Shown here piece after piece: positions 22,057 through 30,799 of a DNA stretch of 64,000 nucleotides. The stretch's first letter is position 1. Each line of letters starts with the position of its first letter. The translations under genes were made by a program, and so were the position numbers. Source of the stretch: Streptomyces sp. HB132. GTDB taxonomy: Bacteria > Actinomycetota > Actinomycetes > Streptomycetales > Streptomycetaceae. The stretch covers positions 496,001-560,000 of the forward strand of contig NZ_JAFBGA010000004.1 in assembly GCF_016909575.1 (NCBI RefSeq). The letters run 5' to 3'. The notes below the pieces were generated by a model. It was given only the letters and a program-made list of their open reading frames with translations. It was not told where the DNA came from and did no database searches.

Positions 22057-22467
22057 ATGCCTCAGATGATCTTCGTGAACCTGCCGGTCAAGGACCTCGA
22101 GACGACGAAGAACTTCTTCGCGAAGCTCGGGTTCGGATTCAACCCGCAGTTCAGCGACGAGACGACGGCCTGCCTGGTGATCAGCGACACGATCTTCGCC
22201 ATGCTCATCAGCGAGCCGCGCTTCAAGGAGTTCACCAAGAAGGAGATCGCCGACGCGTCGAGGACGACCGAGGTCCTCGTCGCCCTGAGCGCGGACAGCC
22301 GGGAGAAGGTCGACGAGATGGCCGACGCGGCGCTCGCCAATGGCGGGACGCCCGCCAACGACCCCATGGACGAGGGCTTCATGTACGCCCGTTCCTTCCA
22401 GGACCCCGACCACCACATCTGGGAGGTCGTCTGGATGGACCCGGCGGCGGTCGAGGGCCAGGCCTGA
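22057..22467 (+). CDS. VOC (glyoxalase/bleomycin-resistance fold) family protein
   Basis: A 136-residue protein with the vicinal-oxygen-chelate pattern: it begins PQMIFVNLPVKDLETTKNFF, has a central LVISDTIFAMLIS strand and ends FQDPDHHIWEVVWMDP. Only some of the usual metal ligands are obvious (His and Glu in the HHIWEV segment). ATG 22057 follows GGAAGAG. The family ranges from lyases and dioxygenases to drug-binding proteins, so the substrate is open. A strong stem-loop follows. Confidence 0.85.
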   Translation: MPQMIFVNLPVKDLETTKNFFAKLGFGFNPQFSDETTACLVISDTIFAMLISEPRFKEFTKKEIADASRTTEVLVALSADSREKVDEMADAALANGGTPANDPMDEGFMYARSFQDPDHHIWEVVWMDPAAVEGQA

Positions 22468-22474
22468 CAGCGGA

Positions 22475-22516
22475 GGGGGCAGCGGTCGCGGCGCCGGCTC
22501 CGTGACCGCTGCCCCC
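22475..22516. terminator. Bidirectional terminator
   Basis: Arms 22475-22487 and 22504-22516 form a perfect 13-bp stem in the 57-nt gap between the convergent VOC and PhoX-like genes. Confidence 0.75.
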
Positions 22517-22524
22517 GGCGGGCG

Positions 22525-23691
22525 TCAGGAGCGGAAGGGGCCCGTGACCTCGTAGGTGATGCCGCCGGACGAACTCCCGCTGGTCCCGCGCTGCGAGGAG
22601 AAGTACAGCCGGCGGCCGTCGGGGGAGAAGGCGGGGCCGGTGATCTCCGAACCGGACTGGCCGCTGATCCGCAGGAACGGGGCGACCGTGTCGTCCGGGG
22701 TGATCAGGCAGATCTCCATGTTCCCTCCGTCCTCGGCGACGTACAGGTCGCCGGAGACGGCGCGGGTGACGTTGTCGACGCCGGTGAGCGGGGCGGTGCC
22801 GCTGGTGACGAGCGAGTCGTCGTAGGCGAGCGAGAGGGACGAGGCGTTGGCGTCGTACGCCCACACCCTGTTGTCGCCCTTGGTGGTGAACCAGCAGGTG
22901 CCCGCCGCGTAGAAGCAGCCCTCACCGCCGTTGAACACCTTGGCGCCGGAGACCTGGTACCGGGTCCGGGTGAGCGAACCGGCCGGGTCGGGGACCGTCG
23001 TCCAGGTCACCGGGCCCGAGGTGCCGGTGCCCGCGACCAGCACCTGGAGCGTGCCGGACGACAGGTCGCCCCAGGAGGCGGGACGGAAACGGTAGAACCG
23101 CCCGTCCGTCTCGTCCTCGGTCAGGTAGACGTAACCGTGGTCGGGGTCCGCGGCCGCCGCCTCGTGCTTGAAGCGGCCCATCGCGGGGCGCTGCACCGCC
23201 GCGTCCACGCCCCACGGGTCGGTCTCGTACACGAAGCCGCGGGTGACCTCCTCGCAGGAGAGCCAGGTGTTCCACGGGGTCCGGCCGCCCGCGCAGTTGT
23301 TGTTCGTGCCCGACAGGATCCGGTACGCCGAGGTGACCGTCCCCGAGGAGTCGAAGCGCACCGCGCTCGCCCCGCCGCCGCTGCCCGCGGACACCTCGGC
23401 GTTGGAGACGTAGATCCAGCCGCCGCCGTCGGTGAAGGTGGCGCCGCCGTCAGGCGCGCTGTGCCAGCTGTACGAGGTGCCGGGGACGGTCTGCCCGGAG
23501 CGGGCGATGATCCTGCTGGTGAAACCGCTCGGCAGCAGGATGCCGTTGCCGTTCGCCGCCTGCAGCGGGCCGTAGGGGCCGGTGGCCGGCTGGGCAGGGG
23601 CCGCGAAGGCGGCACCCCGCCACAGGGTGCCGCCGAAAGCCGCCGCCGAGGTGCCGATCACCGCTGTGCGCAAGAAGGTCCGACGTTCCAC
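22525..23691 (-). CDS. PhoX-like (DUF839) secreted protein with Tat signal
   Basis: A 388-residue protein with a twin-arginine signal (ERRTFLRTAVIG) and Ala-rich h-region ending near AFA-AP, so it is likely folded before export. The mature part has the beta-propeller pattern of DUF839/PhoX proteins (TPWNTWLSCEE, GRFKHEAA, YLTEDE), which bind Ca and Fe and include alkaline phosphatases. It is shorter than classical PhoX (600+ residues), so activity is uncertain. GTG 23691 has GTGGAG about 9 nt upstream; GTG 23697 is the alternative. Confidence 0.82.
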   Translation of the reverse strand: MERRTFLRTAVIGTSAAAFGGTLWRGAAFAAPAQPATGPYGPLQAANGNGILLPSGFTSRIIARSGQTVPGTSYSWHSAPDGGATFTDGGGWIYVSNAEVSAGSGGGASAVRFDSSGTVTSAYRILSGTNNNCAGGRTPWNTWLSCEEVTRGFVYETDPWGVDAAVQRPAMGRFKHEAAAADPDHGYVYLTEDETDGRFYRFRPASWGDLSSGTLQVLVAGTGTSGPVTWTTVPDPAGSLTRTRYQVSGAKVFNGGEGCFYAAGTCWFTTKGDNRVWAYDANASSLSLAYDDSLVTSGTAPLTGVDNVTRAVSGDLYVAEDGGNMEICLITPDDTVAPFLRISGQSGSEITGPAFSPDGRRLYFSSQRGTSGSSSGGITYEVTGPFRS

Positions 23692-23716
23692 GATCACTCC
23701 ACGGGTGACGTGCGGG

Positions 23717-23742
23717 CCCGCCGGTCCGGTCGGCCCGGCGGG
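23717..23742 (-). terminator. Possible terminator after nirD
   Basis: CCCGCCG (23717-23723) pairs with CGGCGGG (23736-23742) within the 116-nt gap downstream of nirD. This gap also holds the promoter of the PhoX-like gene. Confidence 0.35.
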
Positions 23743-23807
23743 GCGAACGTCAGGACAGTAGAGGTGCGCGGTGGCCGGAGCTCCAACATGTCATGAACGG
23801 GGCAAGT

Positions 23808-24167
23808 TCAGTCCGTGCGGACCGGGAAGACCGGCACGGTCACCTCGTCGTCGTCCAGGCACGCGCCCGTCTCCAGGTCGAACCGCTGCTTGAGCAGCGG
23901 CGACGCGACGAACGGCCGCCCCCCGGCGGAGCCGACCAGACCGCGGGAGAGTACGTACGCGCCGGTGAACGGGTCACGGTTGTCGATCGCGTACGCGCGC
24001 CCGGCCCGGTCCACGAACAGCGCGACCTGCCGGCCGTCCGGGAGGAGCGCCGCCACACCGCGGCCCGGGGTCAGCAGCGAACGGTCGCAGACCGTGAGCC
24101 AGACGTCTCCGTCCGCGAGCCGGATCGTCCCGGCGTCCTGCGCCTTTTCCAGAGTCTGAGCCGTCAT
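23808..24167 (-). CDS. nirD: Nitrite reductase small subunit NirD
   Basis: A 119-residue protein with the Rieske-type fold of NirD (VWLTVCDRSLLTPGRGVAALLPDGRQVALF, then SPLLKQRFDLETGACLDD). As is usual for NirD, the Cys/His cluster ligands of true Rieske proteins are missing. It starts at ATG 24167 in a TGATG overlap with nirB. It partners NirB in assimilatory reduction of nitrite to ammonium in the cytoplasm. Confidence 0.93.
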   Translation of the reverse strand: MTAQTLEKAQDAGTIRLADGDVWLTVCDRSLLTPGRGVAALLPDGRQVALFVDRAGRAYAIDNRDPFTGAYVLSRGLVGSAGGRPFVASPLLKQRFDLETGACLDDDEVTVPVFPVRTD

Positions 24168-26752
24168 CAGGAGGAAGTCCCTTCGAGAGTGCGGATGGCG
24201 AGCACCGGGCCCGCGAGGATGTCCAGGTCTGGCTTGACCTGGTCGCGTTCCGGGACGAACCTGACCGAGGGGTCGGGGGCGTCGGGGGCGTTGACGAAGG
24301 TCACGAAGCGGCGCAGCCGCTCCGGGTCGTTGATGGTCTCGGCCCACTCGTCGCGGTAGCCGGCGACGTGGTCGGCCATCAGCCGCTCCAGCTCGTCGCA
24401 GAGGCCCAGCGAGTCGTGGACGACGACGTCGCGCACGTGGTCCAGGCCGCCCTCGATCCGGTCCAGCCAGGTCGACGTGCGCTCCAGGCGGTCCGCCGTG
24501 CGGATGTAGAACATGAGGAACCGGTCGATGAGACGGACCAGTTCGGCGTCGGAGAGGTCCTGTGCCAGCAGGTCCGCGTGACGCGGAGTGGCGCCGCCGT
24601 TGCCGCCCACGTAGAGGTTCCAGCCCTGCGCCGTCGCGATGATGCCGAAGTCCTTGCCACGGGCCTCCGCGCACTCGCGGGCGCAGCCGGAGACCGCCGA
24701 CTTCAGCTTGTGCGGCGAGCGCAGGCCCCGGTAGCGCAGCTCCAGGTCGATCGCCATCTTCACCGAGTCCTGTACGCCGTAGCGGCACCAGCTCTGCCCC
24801 ACACAGGACTTGACCGTCCGCAGCGACTTCCCGTAGGCGTGTCCGGACTCGAATCCGGCGTCGACGAGGCGGGTCCAGATCAGCGGCAACTGGTCGACGC
24901 GGGCACCGAAGAGGTCGATCCGCTGTCCTCCGGTGATCTTCGTGTAGAGGCCGAAGTCCCGGGCCACCTCGCCGATCACGATCAGCTTCTCCGGGGTGAT
25001 CTCCCCGCCGGGGATGCGCGGCACGACGGAGTACGAGCCGTTGCGCTGGAGGTTGGCCAGGAAGTGGTCGTTGGTGTCCTGCAGCGCCGCCTGCTCGCCG
25101 TCCAGGACGTAGCCGCTCGCGCCGACCGTCGGGGCCAGCGACGCGATGATCGAGCCGACGGTGGGCTTGCAGACCTCGCAGCCGTCACCGCCACGGGCGG
25201 CATCCCGGCCGTGCGAGTCGAGGAGGTCGGCGTACCGCGTGACACCGAGGGTGCGGACGATCTCGTACAGCTCGCTGCGGGTGTACGCGAAGCAGCCGCA
25301 CAGCCCCTGGTCCTCGGGCTGCGGCAGCAGCTGGCCGATGACCTTGACGCAGCTTCCGCAGCCCGTGCCGGCCCTGGTGCACTTCTTCACCTCGGGCAGC
25401 GTGGTGTGCTCGCAGATCGCGCCCTTGGTGACGTTGTGGCATGAGCAGATCACGGCTTCGTCGGGCAGCGAGGACGGGCCCAGGGTGACCGGGCCGCCCG
25501 CGCCGGCCGGCAGCACCAGCTGCTCGGGGGCGACGGGGAGGACCGATCCGGTCATCGGCCGCAGCGTGCCGTACTGGTCGGCGTCGCCGACCAGGACACC
25601 GCCGAGCAGCGTGCCGTCCCGGCCGATCACCAGCTTCTTGTAGACACCCGAGCGGGAGTCCGCGTACACGACGTCGAGGCAGCCCTCGGCCGTGCCGTGC
25701 GCGTCGCCGAAGGAGGCGACGTCGACGCCGAGCAGCTTCAGCTTGGTGGAGAGGTCGGCGCCGGTGAAGGAGGCCGCGTCACCCGCGATCACATCGGCGA
25801 CCGCCAGCGCCATCTCGTATCCCGGTGCCACCAGCCCGTAGACCCGGCCGTCCGAGGCCAGCGCGCACTCGCCGATCGCGAAGACGTCCCTGTCGGAGGT
25901 ACGGCACTCCTCGTCGACGACGATGCCGCCGCGTGGGCCGACCGCCAGACCGCAGTCGCGGGCCAGCTGGTCCCGGGGGCGCACTCCGGCGGAGAAGACG
26001 ACGAGGTCGGTCTCCAGCGAGGAACCGTCCGACAGCGCCATGCCGTCGACCCGGCCGTCCTCGCCCGCGGTGACCTCCTGGGTTCCGACGCCCGTGTGGA
26101 CGGATAGGCCCATGTTCTCGATGGTGCGCAGCAGTGCGGCGCCGCCGCCGTCGTCGACCTGCACCGGCATCAGCCGGGGCGCGAACTCCACCACGTGCGT
26201 GTCGAGTCCGAGGCCCTTCAGCGCGCCCGCGGCCTCCAGGCCGAGGAGTCCGCCGCCGACGACCGCGCCGGTCCTCGCGGTCCTCGCGTACTCCTCGATC
26301 GCGAGGAGGTCGTCGATGGTGCGGTAGACGAAGCAGCCCTCGGCGTCCTTGCCGGGGACGGGCGGGACGAAGGGGTACGAGCCGGTGGCCAGCACGAGCG
26401 TGTCGTAGGAGAAGGTCTCCCCGGAGCGCGCGGTGACGGTGCGCGCCGCACGGTCGACGCTCTCCGCCGGGTCGCCGAGGCGCAGCTCGATGCCGTGGCG
26501 CTCCATGAAGCCCGCCTCGACGAGCGAGAGGTCCTCCGGCGTCTTCCCGGAGAAGTACGAGGTCAGCTGCACCCGGTCGTACGCGGGGCGGGGCTCCTCG
26601 CAGAGGACGACGACCCTGGCGGTGCCCGCGGCGGGCGTCAGGCCGCGGTCGGCGAGCGCTTCCAGGAACCGCTGGCCGACCATGCCGTGCCCGACGACCA
26701 CGATGGTCGGCACGCCTTCGGTGCGGGCGGTCGGGGGAGTGGACACCGGCAT
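24167..26752 (-). CDS. nirB: NAD(P)H-nitrite reductase large subunit NirB
   Basis: An 861-residue protein. An N-terminal FAD/NAD(P) oxidoreductase domain starts TIVVVGHGMVGQRF. BFD-like [2Fe-2S] Cys motifs follow (CSCHNV near residue 435, CTRAGTGCGSC near 455), then two ferredoxin-like halves and the siroheme/4Fe-4S ligands CVGQSWC (near 648) and GCAREC (near 687). It reduces nitrite to ammonium. ATG 26752 overlaps the stop of the FAD gene by one base. The siroheme would come from the pathway served by the chelatase at 36.6 kb. Confidence 0.96.
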   Translation of the reverse strand: MPVSTPPTARTEGVPTIVVVGHGMVGQRFLEALADRGLTPAAGTARVVVLCEEPRPAYDRVQLTSYFSGKTPEDLSLVEAGFMERHGIELRLGDPAESVDRAARTVTARSGETFSYDTLVLATGSYPFVPPVPGKDAEGCFVYRTIDDLLAIEEYARTARTGAVVGGGLLGLEAAGALKGLGLDTHVVEFAPRLMPVQVDDGGGAALLRTIENMGLSVHTGVGTQEVTAGEDGRVDGMALSDGSSLETDLVVFSAGVRPRDQLARDCGLAVGPRGGIVVDEECRTSDRDVFAIGECALASDGRVYGLVAPGYEMALAVADVIAGDAASFTGADLSTKLKLLGVDVASFGDAHGTAEGCLDVVYADSRSGVYKKLVIGRDGTLLGGVLVGDADQYGTLRPMTGSVLPVAPEQLVLPAGAGGPVTLGPSSLPDEAVICSCHNVTKGAICEHTTLPEVKKCTRAGTGCGSCVKVIGQLLPQPEDQGLCGCFAYTRSELYEIVRTLGVTRYADLLDSHGRDAARGGDGCEVCKPTVGSIIASLAPTVGASGYVLDGEQAALQDTNDHFLANLQRNGSYSVVPRIPGGEITPEKLIVIGEVARDFGLYTKITGGQRIDLFGARVDQLPLIWTRLVDAGFESGHAYGKSLRTVKSCVGQSWCRYGVQDSVKMAIDLELRYRGLRSPHKLKSAVSGCARECAEARGKDFGIIATAQGWNLYVGGNGGATPRHADLLAQDLSDAELVRLIDRFLMFYIRTADRLERTSTWLDRIEGGLDHVRDVVVHDSLGLCDELERLMADHVAGYRDEWAETINDPERLRRFVTFVNAPDAPDPSVRFVPERDQVKPDLDILAGPVLAIRTLEGTSS

Positions 26753-27990
26753 CAGAAGCCTCCGTCGTTGGTGAGCAGGTGGAGCAGGGGCATGTCGGCG
26801 GGGAGCGGGTCGTCGTCCTGCCAGGTGCGGGCGAGGGTGCCGACCGCGGCGAGATCGCCGAACAGCACCCCGCCCGCCAGCCGGTCGCCCCGGACGACGA
26901 CCGTGCGGTAGGCACCCCGGGTGGCGTCGGCCAGCCGGATCACGTCGTCGCCGGGCAGCGGGCGCGAGTCCCCGAAGGCGGCCAGGTCGAGTGCGGCGGG
27001 GGCTCCGGCGACGCCCGGGGCGGACGAGGGGGAACGCAGGGTGAGCCGGGTCAGGGCCCGGGTGCCCCCGTAGCGGGCGGGGCGGCCGGCCAGCACCTCC
27101 GCCAGCACATCGGCCTGTTCGAGCGCGGCACCCGCCAGCCCGTAGACCGTCCCGTCGTGTTCGGCGCAGTCGCCGACGGCGTGGATGTACGGGTCCGAGG
27201 TGCGCAGCTCGTCGTCCACGACGACGCCCCTGCGGACCTCGAGCCCGGCCGCCTGCGCCAGACCCGCCCTGGGGCGGACCCCGCAGGCCAGCACAGTGAT
27301 CTCCGCCTCCAGCTCGTAGCCGTCGGCGAGTTCGACGGCCCGCACCGCCGGCGCGGCCCCGTCCGTGCAGCGCAGCCCGCGCACCCGGCACTCGGTGTGC
27401 ACCTCGACGCCGAGGGCCTCCAGGTGACCGCGCAGCATCCTGGCCGCCTCGGCGTCCAGCTGCCGCTCCATGAGGTGCTCGCCCTGCTGGGCCAGCACCA
27501 CCTGGGCGCCGCACTCGGCGAGAGCGCGGGCGGCCGACACCCCGAGGAGCCCGCCACCGATGACGACGGCGCGTACGCCGGGGCGCACAGCGGCGCGCAG
27601 GGCCAGGCAGTCGTCGAGGGTGCGGAAGGGATGCACCCCGTCCGGCAGCGTGTGGCCGAGTCCCCGCAGTGGCGGCAGTACGGGATTGGAGCCGGTGGCC
27701 AGCACCAGGCGCTCGTAGCCGGTCGCGCTGCCGTCGTCGCAGAGCACCTGACGCTCTGCCCGGTCGATCCGCACGACTCGCACCCCGCGCCGCGTCTCCG
27801 CGGGCGGCAGCGCGATGACGTCCGGCTCGTACCGGCCGGCGAGCACCTCCGCCAGCAGCACCCTGTTGTACGGTGCGTGCGCCTCCTCACCGATGACGGT
27901 GACCCCGGGGACCCGGGCGGCGAGCCGCGCGCCCGCCATCCCGGCGCCGATCACCACCACCCGTGCCGCGTTCTCCGTCTCTGTCCTCAT
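26752..27990 (-). CDS. FAD-dependent NAD(P) oxidoreductase of the nitrite reductase operon
   Basis: A 412-residue pyridine-nucleotide-disulfide-type reductase. It has the FAD motif VVVIGAGMAGARLA at the N-terminus, the NAD(P) motif VVIGGGLLGVSAA near residue 145 and the second FAD motif VHAVGDCAEH. The domain layout resembles the reductase half of NirB without the iron-sulfur and siroheme parts. It is the first gene of the operon, joined to nirB by a one-base overlap, so it probably supplies electrons to nitrate or nitrite reduction (NasB/NasC-like role, inferred). Confidence 0.85.
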   Translation of the reverse strand: MRTETENAARVVVIGAGMAGARLAARVPGVTVIGEEAHAPYNRVLLAEVLAGRYEPDVIALPPAETRRGVRVVRIDRAERQVLCDDGSATGYERLVLATGSNPVLPPLRGLGHTLPDGVHPFRTLDDCLALRAAVRPGVRAVVIGGGLLGVSAARALAECGAQVVLAQQGEHLMERQLDAEAARMLRGHLEALGVEVHTECRVRGLRCTDGAAPAVRAVELADGYELEAEITVLACGVRPRAGLAQAAGLEVRRGVVVDDELRTSDPYIHAVGDCAEHDGTVYGLAGAALEQADVLAEVLAGRPARYGGTRALTRLTLRSPSSAPGVAGAPAALDLAAFGDSRPLPGDDVIRLADATRGAYRTVVVRGDRLAGGVLFGDLAAVGTLARTWQDDDPLPADMPLLHLLTNDGGF

Positions 27991-28013
27991 GCCGTCGAGA
28001 GTGCGCGGCGGGT

Positions 28014-28040
28014 GTTACCCGACCGCATCCCTCCTGTTTC
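28014..28040. promoter_or_regulatory. GlnR-like half-sites at the nir operon
   Basis: GTTAC (28014-28018) and GTTTC (28036-28040) are 22 bp apart, on the other strand GAAAC-n17-GTAAC. This matches the half-site words and periodicity of GlnR, the actinobacterial nitrogen regulator. The site is 24-50 bp upstream of the first nir gene and between divergent genes. Confidence 0.45.
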
Positions 28041-28139
28041 CCTGGAGGAACCTTGCGCTCAGCGCGTCACGACGCCCTCTGTGAGGGCGGGGCACAGCTG
28101 GTTGGACGGTTCACCCGACACCTGCTTAAGGTCGCGAGC

Positions 28140-28931
28140 ATGCCTGAGACAACCCTCACCACCCTGGTCCTCCTCTGCCTGGCCGCCGCTGCGGCCGGCT
28201 GGATCGACGCGGTGGTGGGCGGCGGCGGGCTCCTGCTGCTGCCCGCCCTGCTGTTGGGCCTCCCGCACGTCCCGGCCGCCCACATCCTCGGCACCAACAA
28301 GGCCGTCGCCATCGTCGGCACCTCGGGCGCCGCCGTGACGTACGTACGCAAGGCGCCGGTACAGGTGGGGACCGCCGTACGGATCGGTCTCATGGCGCTC
28401 GCGGGGTCGATGACCGGCGCCTTCTTCGCCGCGGGCATCAGCAGTGACGTGCTGCGCCCGGTGATCATGGTGGTGCTGCTCGCCGTCGCGGCGTTCGTGC
28501 TGCTGAGGCCGTCCTTCGGTACGTCGGCGGCCGGGGACGGCCCGGGCAGGAAGGTCACCAGGGCACGTACGGTCACCGCGATCGTGCTGGTCGGCGGCGG
28601 TATCGGCTTCTACGACGGGCTGTTCGGGCCCGGCACCGGCACCTTCCTGGTGCTGGCGCTGACGGCCGTGCTCCACCTCGACCTGGTCACCGCGTCCGCC
28701 ACGGCCAAGATCGTGAACGTCTGCACCAACGCCGGAGCGCTGGCGATGTTCGCCTACCAGGGCACCGTGCTGTGGCAACTGGCCGCGCTGATGGCCGTGT
28801 TCAATCTGGCGGGTGCGATGCTCGGCGCGCGGATGGCTCTCAGGAGGGGCAGCGACTTCGTCCGCGGAGTCCTGCTGGTCGTGGTGTTCTCGCTGGTCGC
28901 CAAGCTCGGCTTCGACCAGTGGACGGCCTGA
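28140..28931 (+). CDS. TauE/SafE family permease
   Basis: A 263-residue membrane protein with about eight hydrophobic segments and the TauE/SafE start WIDAVVGGGGLLLLPALLL plus a second GFYDGLFGPGTGTFL repeat, typical of the tandem-duplicated family annotated as sulfite/organosulfonate exporters. ATG 28140 has AAGG about 8 nt upstream. It is divergent from the nitrite reductase operon and shares its control region. Export of a small anion is plausible, but the substrate cannot be read from sequence. Confidence 0.85.
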   Translation: MPETTLTTLVLLCLAAAAAGWIDAVVGGGGLLLLPALLLGLPHVPAAHILGTNKAVAIVGTSGAAVTYVRKAPVQVGTAVRIGLMALAGSMTGAFFAAGISSDVLRPVIMVVLLAVAAFVLLRPSFGTSAAGDGPGRKVTRARTVTAIVLVGGGIGFYDGLFGPGTGTFLVLALTAVLHLDLVTASATAKIVNVCTNAGALAMFAYQGTVLWQLAALMAVFNLAGAMLGARMALRRGSDFVRGVLLVVVFSLVAKLGFDQWTA

Positions 28932-28980
28932 CCGGCGTGACACGACCGCCGGGCCCACCCGTGTCCGACGGTGTTTCCGG

Positions 28981-29008
28981 GGTCGGCCCGTGCCCGACGG
29001 GGCCGACC
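28981..29008. terminator. Terminator between TauE-like and sortase genes
   Basis: GGTCGGCCC (28981-28989) pairs perfectly with 29000-29008 across a 10-nt loop, between convergent genes. Confidence 0.6.
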
Positions 29009-29045
29009 GGCGCGACACGGCGCAGGCCGTCGGGCGGTCCGCCCC

Positions 29046-29678
29046 TCAGCGCACCGCGGTCAGGTGGGCGTACGCCACCACGTTTCCCTGGTAACCCGTC
29101 TCGCGGCTGAAACCGCCGCCGCACGTGATCAGCCGGAGCGAGGCGTGCGGGGTGGCGCCGTAGACCCGCTTGTCCGGGAACGCGTCGTTCTCGTACACCT
29201 CCACCGCGTCGACCGCGAAGACGGCGGTGCGGCCGTCGGCGCGGTCGATCTCGATCCCGGCCCCCTTCCTGAGGGACCCGAGGGCGTAGAACACGGCCGG
29301 CCCCTCCGCGTTGTCGACATGTCCGGCGACCACCGCGGTGCCCTTCGTGCCGGGCGGGGTGCCGTCCTCGAACCAGCCGGCCAGATCGCGGTCCTCCGCG
29401 GGCGGTGCTTCGAGGCGGCCGTCCGCGTCCAGCCCGAGGCCCGTCATCGGTGCGTCCACTCCGATGCCCGGGATGCGGATCCTCACCGGTTCGGAGGGGC
29501 GCAGGGGTGCGGCGACCCTGGTGCCCGGCCGTGGCTCGGAGCCCGCGGCGAAGGCCTCGGCGGTGGACGGCTGCGGGGCGACGGTCCGGACGGCCGCGCC
29601 GTTGTGGACCAGCCATATGCCGCACAGCGCGGCGATGCCCACCAGCCAGGCCCGCGCCTTCAGCGGTGTCCTGTCCAC
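29046..29678 (-). CDS. Class F sortase
   Basis: A 210-residue membrane-anchored transpeptidase. An N-terminal hydrophobic segment (about residues 10-30) anchors it, and a Pro-rich linker precedes the catalytic domain. Catalytic residues are visible: His120 in VVAGHVDN, Cys186 in LRLITCGGG and Arg192 in FSRETGY. It is shorter than the housekeeping class E enzymes and has the class F look. It lies 23 nt downstream of a secreted protein with a C-terminal membrane anchor, its likely substrate. Confidence 0.88.
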   Translation of the reverse strand: MDRTPLKARAWLVGIAALCGIWLVHNGAAVRTVAPQPSTAEAFAAGSEPRPGTRVAAPLRPSEPVRIRIPGIGVDAPMTGLGLDADGRLEAPPAEDRDLAGWFEDGTPPGTKGTAVVAGHVDNAEGPAVFYALGSLRKGAGIEIDRADGRTAVFAVDAVEVYENDAFPDKRVYGATPHASLRLITCGGGFSRETGYQGNVVAYAHLTAVR

Positions 29679-29701
29679 GTCCCGTCCTCCGCCGCCCGCC
29701 C

Positions 29702-30442
29702 TCAGCGGTGGACGCGGTACGAGCCGCCCGTGCCGCGGCGGCGACGCAGGAGCAGGGCGCCGCCGACGGCTGCCGCCGCGACGAGACCGGCGCCCGCGGC
29801 GAGCCGGGCCGTGTCGGGTGCGGCGCTGCCGCCGACACCGGTCCCGACGTGTCCGGAGGGCCGACTGGGACCGGGCGAGGCCGTGGGCCTGTGTTCCGGG
29901 TACGCGGGCGGCTTCGCGGTCCCGGGGTCGGGGCGTGTTCCCGGCTCGGCCCCGGGAGCCGTTCCCGTACCGGCGCCGGGCCGCAGGAGCGCCTCGGACT
30001 CGTCACCGGTACCCGTGGCACCCTCCTCCGTCCCCGTCCCCGTCCCCGGCTCCGTCCCCGTCCCCGTCCCCGGCTCCGGCTCCGGCGACGAAGGCCCCGA
30101 AACCGCTGCCGGGTCCTCGCCCGTCCCCGGGTCTTCCAGCGGGTCCGTACCGTCGGCCGGCTCCAGTTCCTCGGTCCCCAGGCCGTCGGCCGGCTCCAGG
30201 CCCTCGGCCGCTCCCAGGCCGTCGGTGGCCGTCTCGGCGCCGTCGCACGGGACTGCCGCGTCGGCGCCCGCCGCGCCCTCGGGCCCGCAGTCCGCCGTGC
30301 CGGCTGCGGCCGTCGCGGCGCCGAACCCCGGTCTGCCGAGGCTGTCCGGGTGTGCGTACGCGGACGGGGCGGCGAGGCCGAGCGCGGCGGCGGTGAGGGC
30401 CGCGGCGGCGGTACCGGTCACGAGGCGGGCAGGGCTGAACAT
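29702..30442 (-). CDS. Secreted Pro/Glu/Gly/Thr-rich protein with C-terminal anchor (likely sortase partner)
   Basis: A 246-residue protein with an excellent ribosome binding site (GGAGG) before ATG 30442. A signal peptide ends near AYAHP. A long disordered region (about 60-200) is built of Pro, Glu, Gly, Thr and Asp with GTGTGTEPGTGTGTE repeats. The C-terminus has PDTARLAAGAGLVAAAAVGGA, a hydrophobic stretch and RRRR, the layout of a sorting signal. No LPxTG or LAxTG motif exists; APDTA is the closest. Its place directly before the sortase suggests a dedicated pair. Confidence 0.75.
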   Translation of the reverse strand: MFSPARLVTGTAAAALTAAALGLAAPSAYAHPDSLGRPGFGAATAAAGTADCGPEGAAGADAAVPCDGAETATDGLGAAEGLEPADGLGTEELEPADGTDPLEDPGTGEDPAAVSGPSSPEPEPGTGTGTEPGTGTGTEEGATGTGDESEALLRPGAGTGTAPGAEPGTRPDPGTAKPPAYPEHRPTASPGPSRPSGHVGTGVGGSAAPDTARLAAGAGLVAAAAVGGALLLRRRRGTGGSYRVHR

Positions 30443-30644
30443 GGGAATCCTCCGGGCAGACGGTCGTGTCCTGCCCCCGAGGTAACAGGCCGCGACCCCG
30501 GCCCGCATGCCGGCAGCCGGTCCGCTTTCACCCGTACGGGTGTGCGCGGCGTATCCGCGCGCCCGGTCCGGCGCAGGTCGCGACCATGATGGAGACTGCC
30601 CGGCCCGCGCGGGGACGATCGGGTGACGCGCACACCCCTGTGAA

Positions 30645-30660
30645 TGTGACGCACGTCACA
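30645..30660. promoter_or_regulatory. CRP-type palindrome
   Basis: TGTGACGCACGTCACA has both perfect half-sites TGTGA and TCACA around 6 nt. It also fits GTG-n6-GTCAC, the form described for streptomycete Crp. It lies about 200 nt upstream of the anchored secreted protein gene. Confidence 0.6.
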
Positions 30661-30736
30661 AGAATGAGGTCGCACCGCACGGGCAAACGACATGCACCCC
30701 CCACGGGACGGCATTCCCCCCGCCGACCCCACGGCA

Positions 30737-30781
30737 ACCGCCCTCACCGGCCCATCCCCCCCCGGGACCGGTGAGGGCGGT
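30737..30781 (-). terminator. Terminator after the DUF5990 gene
   Basis: Arms 30737-30750 and 30768-30781 form a perfect 14-bp stem with a 17-nt loop, just downstream of the leftward DUF5990 gene. Confidence 0.65.
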
Positions 30782-30799
30782 GTCGGTCCGGCGCCGCCC

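Larger units (their letters stand above)
30443..30799. other. Intergenic region upstream of the sortase module
   Basis: This 357-nt gap has no convincing gene. It holds the CRP-like palindrome at 30645 and the terminator of the DUF5990 gene at 30737-30781; nothing else is recognised. Confidence 0.5.
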
